In this document: positions 6,552-14,783 of the stretch, one piece after another
Position numbering within the stretch: position 1 is the stretch's first letter
How the letters are laid out: every line of letters starts with the position of its first letter
DNA from: Streptomyces sp. SA15
GTDB lineage: Bacteria; Actinomycetota; Actinomycetes; Streptomycetales; Streptomycetaceae
Assembly: GCF_002291145.1 (NCBI RefSeq)
Contig: NZ_NTGE01000169.1
Coordinates: 1 to 64,000, forward strand
Length of the DNA stretch: 64,000 nt
Direction: 5' to 3'
Program-made: the position numbers and the translations under genes
Notes under the pieces: model-generated
The model's input: the letters and a program-made list of their open reading frames with translations, nothing else
The model's database searches: none
Told to the model about the DNA's origin: nothing

Positions 6552-7379
6552 ATGATGACCACGACCCTGCGGCCCACCGAGCCGCTCCAGCGTGCCGCCG
6601 ACGGGGTGCTGTCCCGCCACTACCAGGTGTGCGTGAACAGCCGTCCCGTCGGAGCGATACACCTGTCGACGCACCCTGTCTTCGAGCCCGCCGTCGCCCG
6701 GATCGAAGACCTGCGCATCGAGGAACCGGACCGTCGGCGCGGCCGGGGCACAGTGGCCGCGCTCGCCGCCGAAGAAGTGGCACGGGGCTGGGGCTGCAAG
6801 CGGATCGACATCTCCGTGCCCGCCGAGGCGGAGGCCGCGCTGCGGCTCGCCACGGCCCTCGGCTACGTGCAGCGCAACCGCGGCATGGAGAAACACCTTG
6901 GCACGACCGCGCCCGAACTGCCGAAGGGCAGCCGGGGCAGACCCCTGACCGGGACCGAGTACGGGCCGTGGCTCGAACACGGCAAGGAGAAGTACGCGCA
7001 GAGCTGGATCGACCGCGGCGTCCCCGCGGACGAGGCACGGGCCAAGTCCGAGAGGGACCACGCGCGGCTGCTGCCGCAGGGGCCCGGGACCCCGGGTGTG
7101 CTGCTGAGCGTCCTCGAGCACGAGGGCACCCGAGTGGGCACGCTCTGGGTGGCGCTTGAGGAGGAGAGGGCGTACGTCTACGACGTCGAGGCCGCCGCGC
7201 GTTTCCGCGGCCGGGGACACGGCCGTTCTCTGATGCTGCTGGCCGAGGTCCAGGCGGTGGCCGCCGGAAAGCGCGTCCTCGGCCTCAACGTCTTCACGGG
7301 CAACACCCCGGCCGAGCGGTTGTACGAGTCACTCGGCTACGTCCCGGTGCGGTACTCCATGTACAAGAACCTGCTCTGA
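6552..7379 (+). CDS. GNAT-family N-acetyltransferase
   Basis: 275-residue acetyltransferase, probably with two GNAT-like halves. The first half has RIEDLRIEEPDRRRGRGTVAALA (acetyl-CoA binding loop R-x-x-G-x-G/A, about residues 50-70). The second half has VYDVEAAARFRGRGHGRSLM and ends NVFTGNTPAERLYESLGY, the classical C-terminal motif with the conserved Asn and Tyr. Each half would bind one acetyl-CoA; often only one is active in such tandem proteins. The acceptor is unknown. It starts 67 bases behind pabC, so it may belong to the same transcript. The next gene is convergent, with only two bases between. Confidence 0.85.
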   Translation: MMTTTLRPTEPLQRAADGVLSRHYQVCVNSRPVGAIHLSTHPVFEPAVARIEDLRIEEPDRRRGRGTVAALAAEEVARGWGCKRIDISVPAEAEAALRLATALGYVQRNRGMEKHLGTTAPELPKGSRGRPLTGTEYGPWLEHGKEKYAQSWIDRGVPADEARAKSERDHARLLPQGPGTPGVLLSVLEHEGTRVGTLWVALEEERAYVYDVEAAARFRGRGHGRSLMLLAEVQAVAAGKRVLGLNVFTGNTPAERLYESLGYVPVRYSMYKNLL

Positions 7380-7381
7380 GG

Positions 7382-7897
7382 TCACTGAGCCAGCAACCGG
7401 TCCGCGATCTCCTCGACACGCTCGCGCAGCCCCTCCTGGCTCTTGCCGCCGTCGAGACGCTCGCCGCCGATGACGTACGTGGGGGTGCCGGTCACGCCGA
7501 TCGCCTTGCCCTCGGCCTGGTCGGCGTCCACGATCAGGATGTGCCGGCCGTCGATCAGCGCGGTGTCGAACTCCTCGGCGTCCAGACCGAGTTCACGGGC
7601 GACCTCGACCAGGAAGGGTTCTCCCTTACGGCCCAGTTCCTCCACCCGGCCCAGCACGGCCTCGACGTACGCCCAGCCCTGCCCCTGCTCCGCGGCCTCC
7701 TCGGCGGCCTGTGCGGCGGCGAAGGCGTGCTTGTTCTTCTCCAGCGGGAAGTGCCGCAGCCGCAGTTCCAGCCGGTCGCCGTAGCGGGCGCGCAGAGCGC
7801 GCAGGTCGTCCAGGGCGCTGCGACAGTCCGGGCACTGGAGGTCGCACCAGACGTCGAGCACGGGGACGGCGGGACGGGCGGGAGAGGAGTCGCTCAT
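7382..7897 (-). CDS. DsbA-family thioredoxin-like oxidoreductase
   Basis: 171-residue protein with a CPDC redox motif at residues 22-25, preceded by VPVLDVWCDLQ as in the DsbA/FrnE group, and a GTPTYVIGG cis-proline loop near the C-terminus. It has no signal peptide or membrane anchor, so a cytoplasmic FrnE-like thiol oxidoreductase is likely. The ATG was chosen because a GGAG site lies seven bases ahead; the longer in-frame extension would enter the MITE-like element. Inside the alpha-helical insertion it is rich in Ala/Glu. Partners and substrates are unknown. Confidence 0.88.
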   Translation of the reverse strand: MSDSSPARPAVPVLDVWCDLQCPDCRSALDDLRALRARYGDRLELRLRHFPLEKNKHAFAAAQAAEEAAEQGQGWAYVEAVLGRVEELGRKGEPFLVEVARELGLDAEEFDTALIDGRHILIVDADQAEGKAIGVTGTPTYVIGGERLDGGKSQEGLRERVEEIADRLLAQ

Positions 7898-7912
7898 GGT
7901 CACAGTCTCCCA

Positions 7913-8005
7913 GCCCCAGGGCCTGTGTCGGAAGTGGCGTCGTCCGCCCGGAGGGCGGGCCAGGCGTCGCCCGGCAGGCGCCACTTCCGAAACAGGCCCT
8001 GCCCC
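7913..8005. mobile_element. MITE-like element with 22-bp inverted termini and 5-bp target duplication
   Basis: An 83-bp core (7918-8000) is bounded by 22-bp inverted repeats starting AGGGCCTGTGTCGGAAGTGG; the two ends agree at 21 of 22 bases. Immediately outside both ends lies GCCCC (7913-7917 and 8001-8005), as expected for a 5-bp target-site duplication. There is no coding capacity. The element sits 20 bases upstream of the dsbA-like start, so it may have displaced or replaced that gene's promoter. Confidence 0.7.
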
Positions 8006-8194
8006 GGACGGCCCAATCGGACCTCGGCGTCCGGCGGCCCGTCGAGTTGTACGACCTCGACCGGCACCTGCGGAGGAGCCGACCCGGAGATGTCCCTGAT
8101 GTCCGGCCGGAGGATGGCCCGGCGGGGCGCGGCGGGTGCAGGATGGAAGGGACGAAGTGGCCCCTGCCCGACCGAACCCTGCCTGGAGGACCGG

Positions 8195-8641
8195 ATGATT
8201 GCCGAGACCGTCTGTTCCGCCGTCTCCGCGGCAGGCCTGGGCATCGCGGTGGTCACGGCGTACCGCAAGCGCTTCCTCACAGCCGCCCGCATCGCCGCGT
8301 ACTCACTCGTCCCGATCGGCCTGGTCATGACCGGCGTCGTCGAATGGCTGGCGGACACCGCCTTCAGCCCGACGGCCTGGGCGGGCTTCGGAGTGCTCGG
8401 CCTGTCCTGGATGCTGTTCGCGACCACACGTGCCGTGGAGCGCCGGCGCGGCGGCACCCGCAAGGAGCGCAAGGCGGCCAAGAGCGCCGCCCAGCGGGAG
8501 GCCGTGGCTCCGGCGGCTTCGGCGCCCTCTCTGGCGGCGGGCTCCCGCCCGTCGGCCCGGCCCGCGGGCAAGCCCCGCGCCGAGACCGCCACGGACGACT
8601 TCAGCGACATCGAGGCCATCCTGAAGAAGCACGGCATATGA
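8195..8641 (+). CDS. Conserved membrane protein with three helices (148 aa)
   Basis: Three hydrophobic segments are visible in the first 85 residues (SAVSAAGLGIAVVTAY, YSLVPIGLVMTGVVEWL, WAGFGVLGLSWMLFAT). A basic Ala/Lys/Pro-rich cytoplasmic region follows, and the tail ends DDFSDIEAILKKHGI, which looks like a short conserved amphipathic peptide. GGAGGA just before the ATG fixes the start. No family function is known to me. It is monocistronic as far as can be seen. Confidence 0.82.
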   Translation: MIAETVCSAVSAAGLGIAVVTAYRKRFLTAARIAAYSLVPIGLVMTGVVEWLADTAFSPTAWAGFGVLGLSWMLFATTRAVERRRGGTRKERKAAKSAAQREAVAPAASAPSLAAGSRPSARPAGKPRAETATDDFSDIEAILKKHGI

Positions 8642-8818
8642 CCTTCGCGGAAGACGGCATATGACGTCCGCATGACGGACTGAAACGACACAGTGGGCTC
8701 CCGCGCGTCCGGAAGTGATCACGACCCGAACCGGACATCACGGAATCCGGCGAACTCCCGCTCATTACGGGCGTGTTGATCGCGCCGGGAGTGCCGACTG
8801 CGTCATCATCGCCGCGAG

Positions 8819-8971
8819 ATGCTGGACACGACACAGAGCGATGCCGCGCCGCCGCAGGACGAGCCGCGCGGATGCCTCTTCGCCCTTTCCCAGCCACCGC
8901 TGATGATCTTCCTTGCGGTGATCGGGTGTCTGCTGCTCACGGCTGCGCTGCACGACCTGCTGTTGCTGTGA
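8819..8971 (+). CDS. Short single-pass membrane protein (50 aa)
   Basis: Encodes a 50-residue peptide beginning MLDTTQSDAAPPQDEPRG with one hydrophobic helix at residues 27-44 (PLMIFLAVIGCLLLTAAL) and a Leu-rich end. The acidic N-terminus before the helix suggests either orientation. Ribosome site is weak (GCGAG). Codon positions show reasonable GC3 bias, but not as strong as in long genes. It is below normal gene-finder size and could be spurious, though compact membrane peptides of this type are conserved in Streptomyces. Confidence 0.55.
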   Translation: MLDTTQSDAAPPQDEPRGCLFALSQPPLMIFLAVIGCLLLTAALHDLLLL

Positions 8972-9052
8972 GCCGTACCCGTGGTTCCCGGCGCCACCCG
9001 CCGGGGACCACGTCGACACTTCTGTTGTCGGTCCTGGCGTGTCGCCCGGACG

Positions 9053-9613
9053 TCAGCCGGCCGCTTCCTTGCGCCGCGCCCGGTATGCGGCCACGTGCAG
9101 ACGGTTTCCACAGGTCCGGCTGTCGCAGTAGCGCCGCGAGCGGTTGCGCGAGAGGTCCACGAAGGCCCGTCGGCAGTCGGGCGCCTCGCAGCGGCGCAGC
9201 CGCTCCTGCTCGCCGGCCACCACGAAGAACGCGAGTGCCATCCCGCAGTCGGCCGCCAGGTGATCCGCGACGGAGGCGCCGGGGGCGAAGTAGTGCACAT
9301 GCCAGTCGTAACCGTCGTGGTCCGTGAGACGGGGGGTGGTGCCGGCGGCGGCGACCAGATCGTTGATCAGCGCGGCGGCGGCCCGGGGGTTCGGAGCGGC
9401 GAAGACCGCTGCGAAGCGTCCGCGGATCTTGCGCACCGCCGAGAGATCGAACTCCGAGAGCGTCCCCACATCACTGATTTCGTGGTTTCGTACGAAATCC
9501 TCGAGGGCCGCGACGTCCGGCAGTGCGTCGGGCGCCGCGTCGTCCTCCGGCGCGGTGTTCACCAGATCCACCACGGTGTCGAGCGCGCACCGGGTGTCGT
9601 GGGTGATCAGCAC
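9053..9613 (-). CDS. ABATE/CGNR zinc-finger protein, putative regulator
   Basis: 186-residue protein. The N-terminal two-thirds resemble the ABATE domain (LDTVVDLVNTAP at the start). The C-terminus has a CGNR zinc finger: CEAPDCRRAFVDLSRNRSRR, then YCDSRTCGNRLHVAAYRARR. The four cysteines and the CGNR signature are intact. Members are predicted stress-responsive transcription factors because the finger is followed by a basic, helix-forming tail. The GTG start is preceded by AGGGAG; an in-frame ATG farther upstream lacks a ribosome site. It stands alone, oriented opposite to the 50-residue peptide gene. Confidence 0.88.
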   Translation of the reverse strand: MLITHDTRCALDTVVDLVNTAPEDDAAPDALPDVAALEDFVRNHEISDVGTLSEFDLSAVRKIRGRFAAVFAAPNPRAAAALINDLVAAAGTTPRLTDHDGYDWHVHYFAPGASVADHLAADCGMALAFFVVAGEQERLRRCEAPDCRRAFVDLSRNRSRRYCDSRTCGNRLHVAAYRARRKEAAG

Positions 9614-10071
9614 GTTTCGCTCCCTGGCCTGGGGGTCGGGCGTGCGCCCGCCGATGCAGGCCGATGGTAATGGCTCGCCCGAAGAGGAAGCACCCGTGGA
9701 ACGGCCCGTTCCGAGCTGCACGGCCTGCCGACGGCCGATCCCGTAGTCGTCAGGCTACGGGCAGTCGTGCCTCCCCCCAGTGCCTCGAGGGTGCCTTGAG
9801 GGCCTGGGGGCCCCATGGGCGGCTCCCGACCCCAAACGGGCGGCAGCCCGTAAGCGCCGGGCCGCGCGACCCACCCCCGCCCAGCCCCCATACCGGGCAC
9901 CTGGCACCAACGGGCACCTGAAACCCCGGGCACCGGAAACCCGGCGCCCGCACACACGCATCGGCGCCGCCCCCGCAAAGGGCGCGGCGCCGATCCTCGC
10001 CGTATACGGCTGTCTGAGCCCGAGCCGTCTCCCCGAGTGGACGGCGCCGGGCGGCTCTGTGTGCCCTCGCC
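9614..10071. other. Gene-poor interval between CGNR gene and ssgB
   Basis: No gene is well supported. A 30-codon reading frame on the + strand (9654-9746, ending SCTACRRPIP) has poor GC3 bias and no ribosome site, and could be a decayed remnant. The middle is rich in CCC/GGG runs and small repeats (GGGCACCTG). The ssgB terminator hairpin lies at the right. Confidence 0.5.
9960..9994 (-). terminator. Terminator-like hairpin downstream of ssgB
   Basis: Perfect 11-bp arms ATCGGCGCCGC and complement enclose a 13-base loop. It lies about 80 bases after the ssgB stop on the ssgB strand, with no T run. Confidence 0.65.
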
Positions 10072-10485
10072 CTAGCTCTCCGCCAGGATGTGCGAGAGCT
10101 CCTGATCGAGATCGAAATGCCGGTGTTCCGTGCCGGGAGGCACAGCCGCGTCCGTCCGCTTCAGGAAGGACTCCAGGGCCCGCGCCGGGGCCTCGAGCAG
10201 GGCCTCGCCCTCCGGAGAGCTCAGGGCGATGCAGACGACGCCCTGACCGTGGCTGCGCGACGGCCAGACGCGAACATCGCCGGTGCCGGTGGGCCGGTGG
10301 AGGCCCTCCGCGAGGAGGTCGCGGGCGAACACCCACTCGACGGTCTCCTCGGCTCCGGTGTGGAAGGTGGCGTGCACGGCGTAGGGGTCGGCCGTGTCGT
10401 ACCGCAGGCCTGCGGGGACAGGCAGGGAGGACTCGCTCGACACAACGAGGCGCAGGTGCAGCTCGCAGCTGACCGTGGTGTTCAT
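10072..10485 (-). CDS. ssgB: Sporulation regulator SsgB (SsgA-like protein)
   Basis: 137-residue SsgA-like protein, the same length as I recall for S. coelicolor SsgB (SCO1541). In Streptomyces SsgB localises with SsgA at future septum sites and recruits FtsZ, starting sporulation-specific division. The sequence MNTTVSCELHLRLVVSS... VWPSRSHGQGVVCIALSSPEGEALLEAPA... has the family hallmarks: VSCEL near the start, the central DLLAEGL and SPEGEALLE. All-cytoplasmic, no membrane segment. The ATG was chosen on family length; the ribosome site is poor (AAAGG, rather distant). The divergent upstream region of about 190 bases should carry its developmental promoter. Near-invariance of SsgB among streptomycetes makes the call very secure. 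Confidence 0.95.
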   Translation of the reverse strand: MNTTVSCELHLRLVVSSESSLPVPAGLRYDTADPYAVHATFHTGAEETVEWVFARDLLAEGLHRPTGTGDVRVWPSRSHGQGVVCIALSSPEGEALLEAPARALESFLKRTDAAVPPGTEHRHFDLDQELSHILAES

Positions 10486-10676
10486 AAGCGCCAGGGCCTT
10501 TCGCTCAGTGTGCGCTCGGGGATTCGCACGTCGGCGAAATCGACATGCCACCTACGGTGCCGTTGTAAACCCCTCTGAGCGTTTTGCGTGTCTTTACGTA
10601 ACTCTTCCGGCCGAGAGTACGTTCGTCCCGTACGGCCATTCCGGTGACCGGTTTACGTCCGGTAGGGTTTGGCCGT

Positions 10677-11132
10677 ATGAATACGGGGAGTGACGAGCCG
10701 GGCGAGGTCGTTGCCGTGGCTGCGGACGAGACCAAGACTGACGGGGTGAAGAGCGAGCAGGGGCTCGGCTCCAGAGCACCCGAATTCATCAAGGCGCGCC
10801 GTCTGCTGCACCTGAGCTGGCAGGTCTGCGTCTTCATCATCGGGCTCGCGGTCGTGGTCGTGGGTATCATCATGCTGCCGCTGCCCGGCCCGGGCTGGGT
10901 CGTGATCTTCGGCGGCATGGCGATCTGGGCGACCGAGTTCGTCTGGGCCCAGCTGGTGCTGCGCTGGACCAAGCGCAAGGTCACCGAGGCAGCCTCGCGC
11001 GCCCTGGACCCGAAGGTGCGGCGGCGCAACATCATCCTGACGACGATCGGGCTCGTGATCGTAGGCGTGATCGTCGGGATCTACCTGGTGAAGTTCGGTT
11101 CAGTGATGCCCTGGAAGATCAAGGACCAGTGA
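10677..11132 (+). CDS. TIGR02611/PGPGW-family membrane protein
   Basis: 151-residue protein with an acidic N-terminus (about 40 residues), a first transmembrane hairpin containing MLPLPGPGWVVIFGGMAIWA, and a last helix LTTIGLVIVGVIVGIYLVKF. The PGPGW motif identifies the actinobacterial family; function is unknown. No Shine-Dalgarno is present, and TAGGGT lies nine bases before the ATG, so a leaderless transcript is likely. It is divergent from ssgB, an arrangement I recall as conserved in Streptomyces. Confidence 0.88.
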   Translation: MNTGSDEPGEVVAVAADETKTDGVKSEQGLGSRAPEFIKARRLLHLSWQVCVFIIGLAVVVVGIIMLPLPGPGWVVIFGGMAIWATEFVWAQLVLRWTKRKVTEAASRALDPKVRRRNIILTTIGLVIVGVIVGIYLVKFGSVMPWKIKDQ

Positions 11133-11210
11133 TCCGTGACGGGGGTGCGCCGTCCGGTCGGCACGGGTCACCCGCACCCCCTGACATGCGGTAATGTTCT
11201 TCCTGCGTCC

Positions 11211-11282
11211 GGGCGATTAGCTCAGTGGGAGAGCGCTTCGTTCACACCGAAGAGGTCACTGGTTCGAACCCAGTATCGCCCA
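11211..11282 (+). tRNA. tRNA-Val(CAC), copy A
   Basis: 72-nt cloverleaf with acceptor GGGCGAT/ATCGCCC, discriminator A and anticodon loop TTCACAC giving CAC. CCA is not encoded. A -10-like TAATGT lies about 14 bases upstream. Nearly identical to a second gene at 21.5 kb. Confidence 0.95.
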
Positions 11283-11545
11283 CCCGGATCGGCGGCCCGT
11301 CTGCGACAGAGCAGGCGGGCCGCCGACGTGTGCGCACCTCTCGGGTGGGCTTCCCACCCCTCGGGCAGGCCTGTGGCGTCCGGCGATTTTTGGCCGAGCA
11401 AGAACCGGCTGTGGAAGGTCGGTTCGCGTTCGGCCCACCGATCGCACCCGCCTCACCTGCGGCATTGCCCCGACCGTCGCCCGACCCGCCTCCGACGGAA
11501 CGTCAGATCGCCGAGTCGCGCCCCAAGAAATTCCTGTCCGAATCA

Positions 11546-11574
11546 TTGACGCACCCCGAAGCCCTCCGTAGCTT
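11546..11574 (+). promoter_or_regulatory. Promoter of the ABC sugar importer operon
   Basis: TTGACG, 17 bases, TAGCTT: close to the HrdB consensus with ideal spacing. Predicted transcription start is near 11581, which excludes starts of the binding-protein gene upstream of the ATG at 11644. Confidence 0.7.
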
Positions 11575-11582
11575 GTGCCAGC

Positions 11583-11605
11583 AAGCGCTTACTTGAAACG
11601 ATTCA
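11583..11605. promoter_or_regulatory. LacI-family operator candidates at the transcription start
   Basis: The palindrome AAGCGCTT is followed by TGAAACGATTCA, a 12-bp imperfect palindrome with the central CG typical of LacI/GalR operators. They cover positions +3 to +25 of the predicted transcript, a classical roadblock or repressor position. No regulator gene is adjacent. Confidence 0.6.
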
Positions 11606-11643
11606 TGCAGGCGGCAATGACGCTGCGGGGAGGGGGCCCAACC

Positions 11644-12930
11644 ATGGGAACCAGCAGGAATGTTGAGAGGCGAACGATCCTGAAGGTGGCCGGGGCCTCG
11701 GCTGCCACGCTCGGGCTGGGAGCGACGACCGCGTGCGGTGGTGAGAGCGGTTCCGGAGACGGGACGGTGACACTCCGTTACGCGTGGTGGGGCGGGGAGC
11801 CGCGCACCATCGCCATCAAGAAGACGATCGCGCTCTTCGAGAAGAAGTACCCGAAGATCAAGATCAAGCCTGAATTCACCGACTACGAGGCGTTCTGGGA
11901 GAAGTTCCAGACCCAGGCCTCCGGCGGGAATCCGCCGGACGTTTTCCAGAATGCGGTCGGCTTTCTGCGCAAGTACGACAAGCGCGGCGTTCTGATGGAT
12001 CTCAAGGCGCAGGCGGACGCCGGGAACCTGGACCTGAAGAACTTCCGCAACGGCGTTCTGGCGAACGGTCAGGTTGACGGCAAGCAGATCGGCATACCCG
12101 TCGGCGCCAACACCATGGCGCTCGTCATCGACCGCAAGGCCTTCGAGAAGGCGGGCGTCGAGGCGAAGTTCGGCTGGACCTGGGACGAGTACTTCGACGC
12201 GCTCCAGACGATCCAGGACAAGCTGAAGATCGCCGGTGACACCGGCTACTTCAGCATCATGTATCTCTACGACCTGTATCTGCGTCAGAACGGCAAGGCC
12301 TTCTTCACCGACACCGATCTCGGCTTCACCGAGGATGATCTGACGCAGTGGTGGGAGGACGGCTACAAGCGCGTGAGGTCCGGGCTCGTCGCCGACCCGA
12401 AGAAGATCGAGCAGGTCAAGCCGAAGTCCGGTCTGTCGGCGGGGCTCGCCGCGTCCGAGTTCACCTGGGACAACTTCTCCATCCGCTACGAGGGTGAGGG
12501 CGAGTCCGACTACGGGCTCGCGCCGATCCCCACCACGGACGGCAAGAACACCGGCCAGTACCTCGGTTCGCTGATGATGAGTGCCTTCTCCGGGACCAAG
12601 CACCCCAAGGAAGTCGCCCAGTTCATCAGCTTCATGGTCCATGACCCCGAGGTCGGCAAGATCATGGGCTACGACCGAGGCATCCTCGCCACGACCGAGC
12701 AGTACGAGGCCTTCACGCCCACCGACGACAACAACAAGGGCGTCAAGGCGTACGAGGAGGAGGTCGCCGCGGCCGGCGTCCTCGGGAAGATCACCCCGCA
12801 CCCGTCCGGCACGGACGTCATCGAGGCGGCGTTCCTGCGTCTCGGCGGTGAGGTCGCCCAGGGCAAGAGCAAGCCGGCCGACGCCGCGAAGGCGCTGTTC
12901 AGCGAGGCCAAGGCCGCGTTCGCGGGCTGA
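11644..12930 (+). CDS. ABC sugar importer, substrate-binding lipoprotein (YesO-like)
   Basis: 428-residue family-1 extracellular solute-binding protein. The N-terminus has RR at residues 9-10, a hydrophobic stretch and Cys31 after TTA, suggesting a lipoprotein, possibly Tat-exported; the lipobox is not ideal because Thr replaces Leu at -3. The mature part opens TVTLRYAWWGG and contains GGNPPDVFQNAVG and GKQIGIPVGANTMALVID, typical of oligosaccharide-binding proteins. GGGGAGGGGG precedes the ATG. First gene of a five-gene operon; no ATPase gene is present, as is usual in Streptomyces, where the shared MsiK ATPase serves such importers (established knowledge). Linked DUF624 and PL26-like genes suggest pectin rhamnogalacturonan fragments as substrate. 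Confidence 0.9.
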   Translation: MGTSRNVERRTILKVAGASAATLGLGATTACGGESGSGDGTVTLRYAWWGGEPRTIAIKKTIALFEKKYPKIKIKPEFTDYEAFWEKFQTQASGGNPPDVFQNAVGFLRKYDKRGVLMDLKAQADAGNLDLKNFRNGVLANGQVDGKQIGIPVGANTMALVIDRKAFEKAGVEAKFGWTWDEYFDALQTIQDKLKIAGDTGYFSIMYLYDLYLRQNGKAFFTDTDLGFTEDDLTQWWEDGYKRVRSGLVADPKKIEQVKPKSGLSAGLAASEFTWDNFSIRYEGEGESDYGLAPIPTTDGKNTGQYLGSLMMSAFSGTKHPKEVAQFISFMVHDPEVGKIMGYDRGILATTEQYEAFTPTDDNNKGVKAYEEEVAAAGVLGKITPHPSGTDVIEAAFLRLGGEVAQGKSKPADAAKALFSEAKAAFAG

Positions 12931-12944
12931 GGGGACGTACCACC

Positions 12945-13901
12945 ATGACGCTCGTCAAGGAAGCGCCCGTGCGCCCGGCCGGGAAGCGGTCCGCCGCTCC
13001 CGCCGCCGGGCGGCGCGGGCGGCGCCGCGAGAACCTCGCCGGCTATCTCTTCATGTCGCCGTGGATCGCGGGGTTCCTGCTGCTCACGGCGGGGCCGATG
13101 ATCGCGTCGCTGTACTACGCGTTCACCAGCTACAACCTGTTCACGCCGCCCCAGTGGGTGGGGCTGGACAACTTCACGACGATGTTCCAGGACCCGCGCT
13201 GGCAGAAGTCGGTCGAGGTCACGCTGAAGTACGTCGTCGTGGCCACACCGCTGAAGCTGCTGCTCGCGCTCGGCGTCGCGCTGCTGCTCGCGCAGAGTCG
13301 GCGCGGACAGGGCCTGTACCGGGCCGCGTTCTACATGCCCTCGCTCATCGGTGCCAGCGTCTCCGTGGGCTTCGTGTGGCGGGCGCTGTTCTCGGACGAC
13401 GCGATCGTGGACCGTACGCAGAAGATCTTCGGTTTCGACGTGGGCGGCTGGATCGGCAACCCGGACTACGTGATCTACGCCCTGGTGGCCCTGAGTATCT
13501 GGCAGTTCGGCGCGCCCATGGTCATCTTCCTGGCCGGCCTCAAGCAGGTCCCGCAGGAGCTGTACGAGGCTGCCGAGGTGGACGGGGCGGGTCCCCTCCG
13601 GCGGTTCTGGAACATCACGCTGCCGATGATCTCCCCGGTGCTGTTCTTCAACGTGCTGCTGGAGTCCATCCACGCGTTCCAGGTGTTCGGATCCGCCTAC
13701 GTCGTCTCCGACACCCGGTGCGGGCCCGCCGACGCCACGCTCGTCTACACCTGTTACCTCTATCAGAAGGGCTTCAAGGAGGCCCAGATGGGCTTCGCCT
13801 CCGCGATGGCCTGGACGCTGGTGATCGCGGTGGCGCTCGTCACGGCGGTCCTGTTCTGGTCGCAGAAGAAGTGGGTGCACTACGAGGAGGCCGCCAAGTG
13901 A
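12945..13901 (+). CDS. ABC sugar importer permease 1 (YesP-like)
   Basis: 318-residue membrane permease of the MalF-like type. A basic Ala/Arg N-terminus of about 35 residues precedes the first helix (GYLFMSPWIAGFLLLTAGP). The cytoplasmic EAA loop reads YEAAEVDGAGPLRRFWNITLP (last third), which would dock on the ATPase. Six helices can be drawn. GAGGGGAC lies before the ATG, 14 bases behind the binding protein. Its stop overlaps the next permease's GTG. Confidence 0.92.
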   Translation: MTLVKEAPVRPAGKRSAAPAAGRRGRRRENLAGYLFMSPWIAGFLLLTAGPMIASLYYAFTSYNLFTPPQWVGLDNFTTMFQDPRWQKSVEVTLKYVVVATPLKLLLALGVALLLAQSRRGQGLYRAAFYMPSLIGASVSVGFVWRALFSDDAIVDRTQKIFGFDVGGWIGNPDYVIYALVALSIWQFGAPMVIFLAGLKQVPQELYEAAEVDGAGPLRRFWNITLPMISPVLFFNVLLESIHAFQVFGSAYVVSDTRCGPADATLVYTCYLYQKGFKEAQMGFASAMAWTLVIAVALVTAVLFWSQKKWVHYEEAAK

Positions 13902-14773
13902 CCAGTGCCACCAGCCCTGCCCTGCGCACCGCCAACGAGCGGCGGCGCACCGGATCGATCGCCTGGCACGTGGGCGCACTCGTCGTCCTCGCGGTCGTCC
14001 TGTATCCCGTGATCTGGGTGGTCGGCGCCTCGTTCAAGCCGAGCAAGGACATCATCGCCAGCCTCGACCTGTTGCCCACCAAGCCGGTCTGGGCGAACTT
14101 CTCCGGGCTTGCCGACGGCATCTCGGGCATCTCCATCACCAGCTTCTTCACCAACTCGCTGATGTACGCGGTCCTGGCCGTGGTCGGCGTGGTGCTGTCC
14201 AGCTCCCTGACCGCCTACGCCTTCGCCAAGATCCGGTTCGCCGGACGGAACCTGCTCTTCACGCTGATGATCGGCACGCTGCTGCTGCCGTACCACGTGC
14301 TGCTCATCCCGCAGTACGTGCTCTTCCGCAACCTCGAGCTCACCGACACCCTGGTGCCGCTCGTCGCGGGCAAGTTCCTTGCCACGGAAGCCTTCTTCGT
14401 GTTCCTGATGGTGCAGTTCATGCGCGGGCTCCCCAAGGAGCTGGACGAGGCCGCCAAGCTCGACGGCTGCGGGCATCTGCGCACCTACTGGTCGATCGTG
14501 CTGCCACTGAGCCGGCCCGCGCTCATCACCAGCGCGATCTTCACCTTCATCAACGCCTGGAACGACTTCATGGGACCGTTGATCTACCTCAACACCCCCG
14601 AGAAGTACACCGTTTCGCTCGGCCTGATGATGTTCCGCGACCAGGAGGGCATCTCCAACTACGGCAGCATGATCGCGATGTCGCTGGTGGCGCTGGTTCC
14701 GGTCATCGCCTTCTTCATGGCCTTCCAGCGCTACCTCATCGACGGTATGGCGACCTCCGGACTGAAGGGCTGA
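13898..14773 (+). CDS. ABC sugar importer permease 2 (YesQ-like)
   Basis: 291-residue MalG-like permease. The first helix is VGALVVLAVVLYPVIWVVGASF, and the EAA loop is EAAKLDGCGHLRTYWSIVLP. The GTG start overlaps the stop of permease 1 (GTGA), with GAGGAGG upstream, so the two are translationally coupled and should be made in equal amounts. Together they form the membrane channel of the importer. Confidence 0.92.
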   Translation: MTSATSPALRTANERRRTGSIAWHVGALVVLAVVLYPVIWVVGASFKPSKDIIASLDLLPTKPVWANFSGLADGISGISITSFFTNSLMYAVLAVVGVVLSSSLTAYAFAKIRFAGRNLLFTLMIGTLLLPYHVLLIPQYVLFRNLELTDTLVPLVAGKFLATEAFFVFLMVQFMRGLPKELDEAAKLDGCGHLRTYWSIVLPLSRPALITSAIFTFINAWNDFMGPLIYLNTPEKYTVSLGLMMFRDQEGISNYGSMIAMSLVALVPVIAFFMAFQRYLIDGMATSGLKG

Positions 14774-14783
14774 GGCGGTCACC

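Larger units (their letters stand above)
11283..11643. other. Regulatory region of the sugar-importer operon
   Basis: No gene is supported between tRNA-Val and the binding-protein gene. The left half shows nothing distinctive beyond a short GGCGGGCCGCC-type inverted repeat after the tRNA. The right third holds the promoter and LacI-like operators. Confidence 0.6.

Noticed and set aside
5446-7038. 530-codon complementary frame across pabB, pabC and the GNAT gene
   Set aside because: It spans three clear genes on the other strand and encodes Arg/Ser/Pro-rich sequence typical of antisense GC3 bias.
11575-11643. Upstream in-frame start for the sugar-binding protein
   Set aside because: It would begin before the predicted transcription start and would place a non-signal peptide ahead of the Tat/lipoprotein signal.
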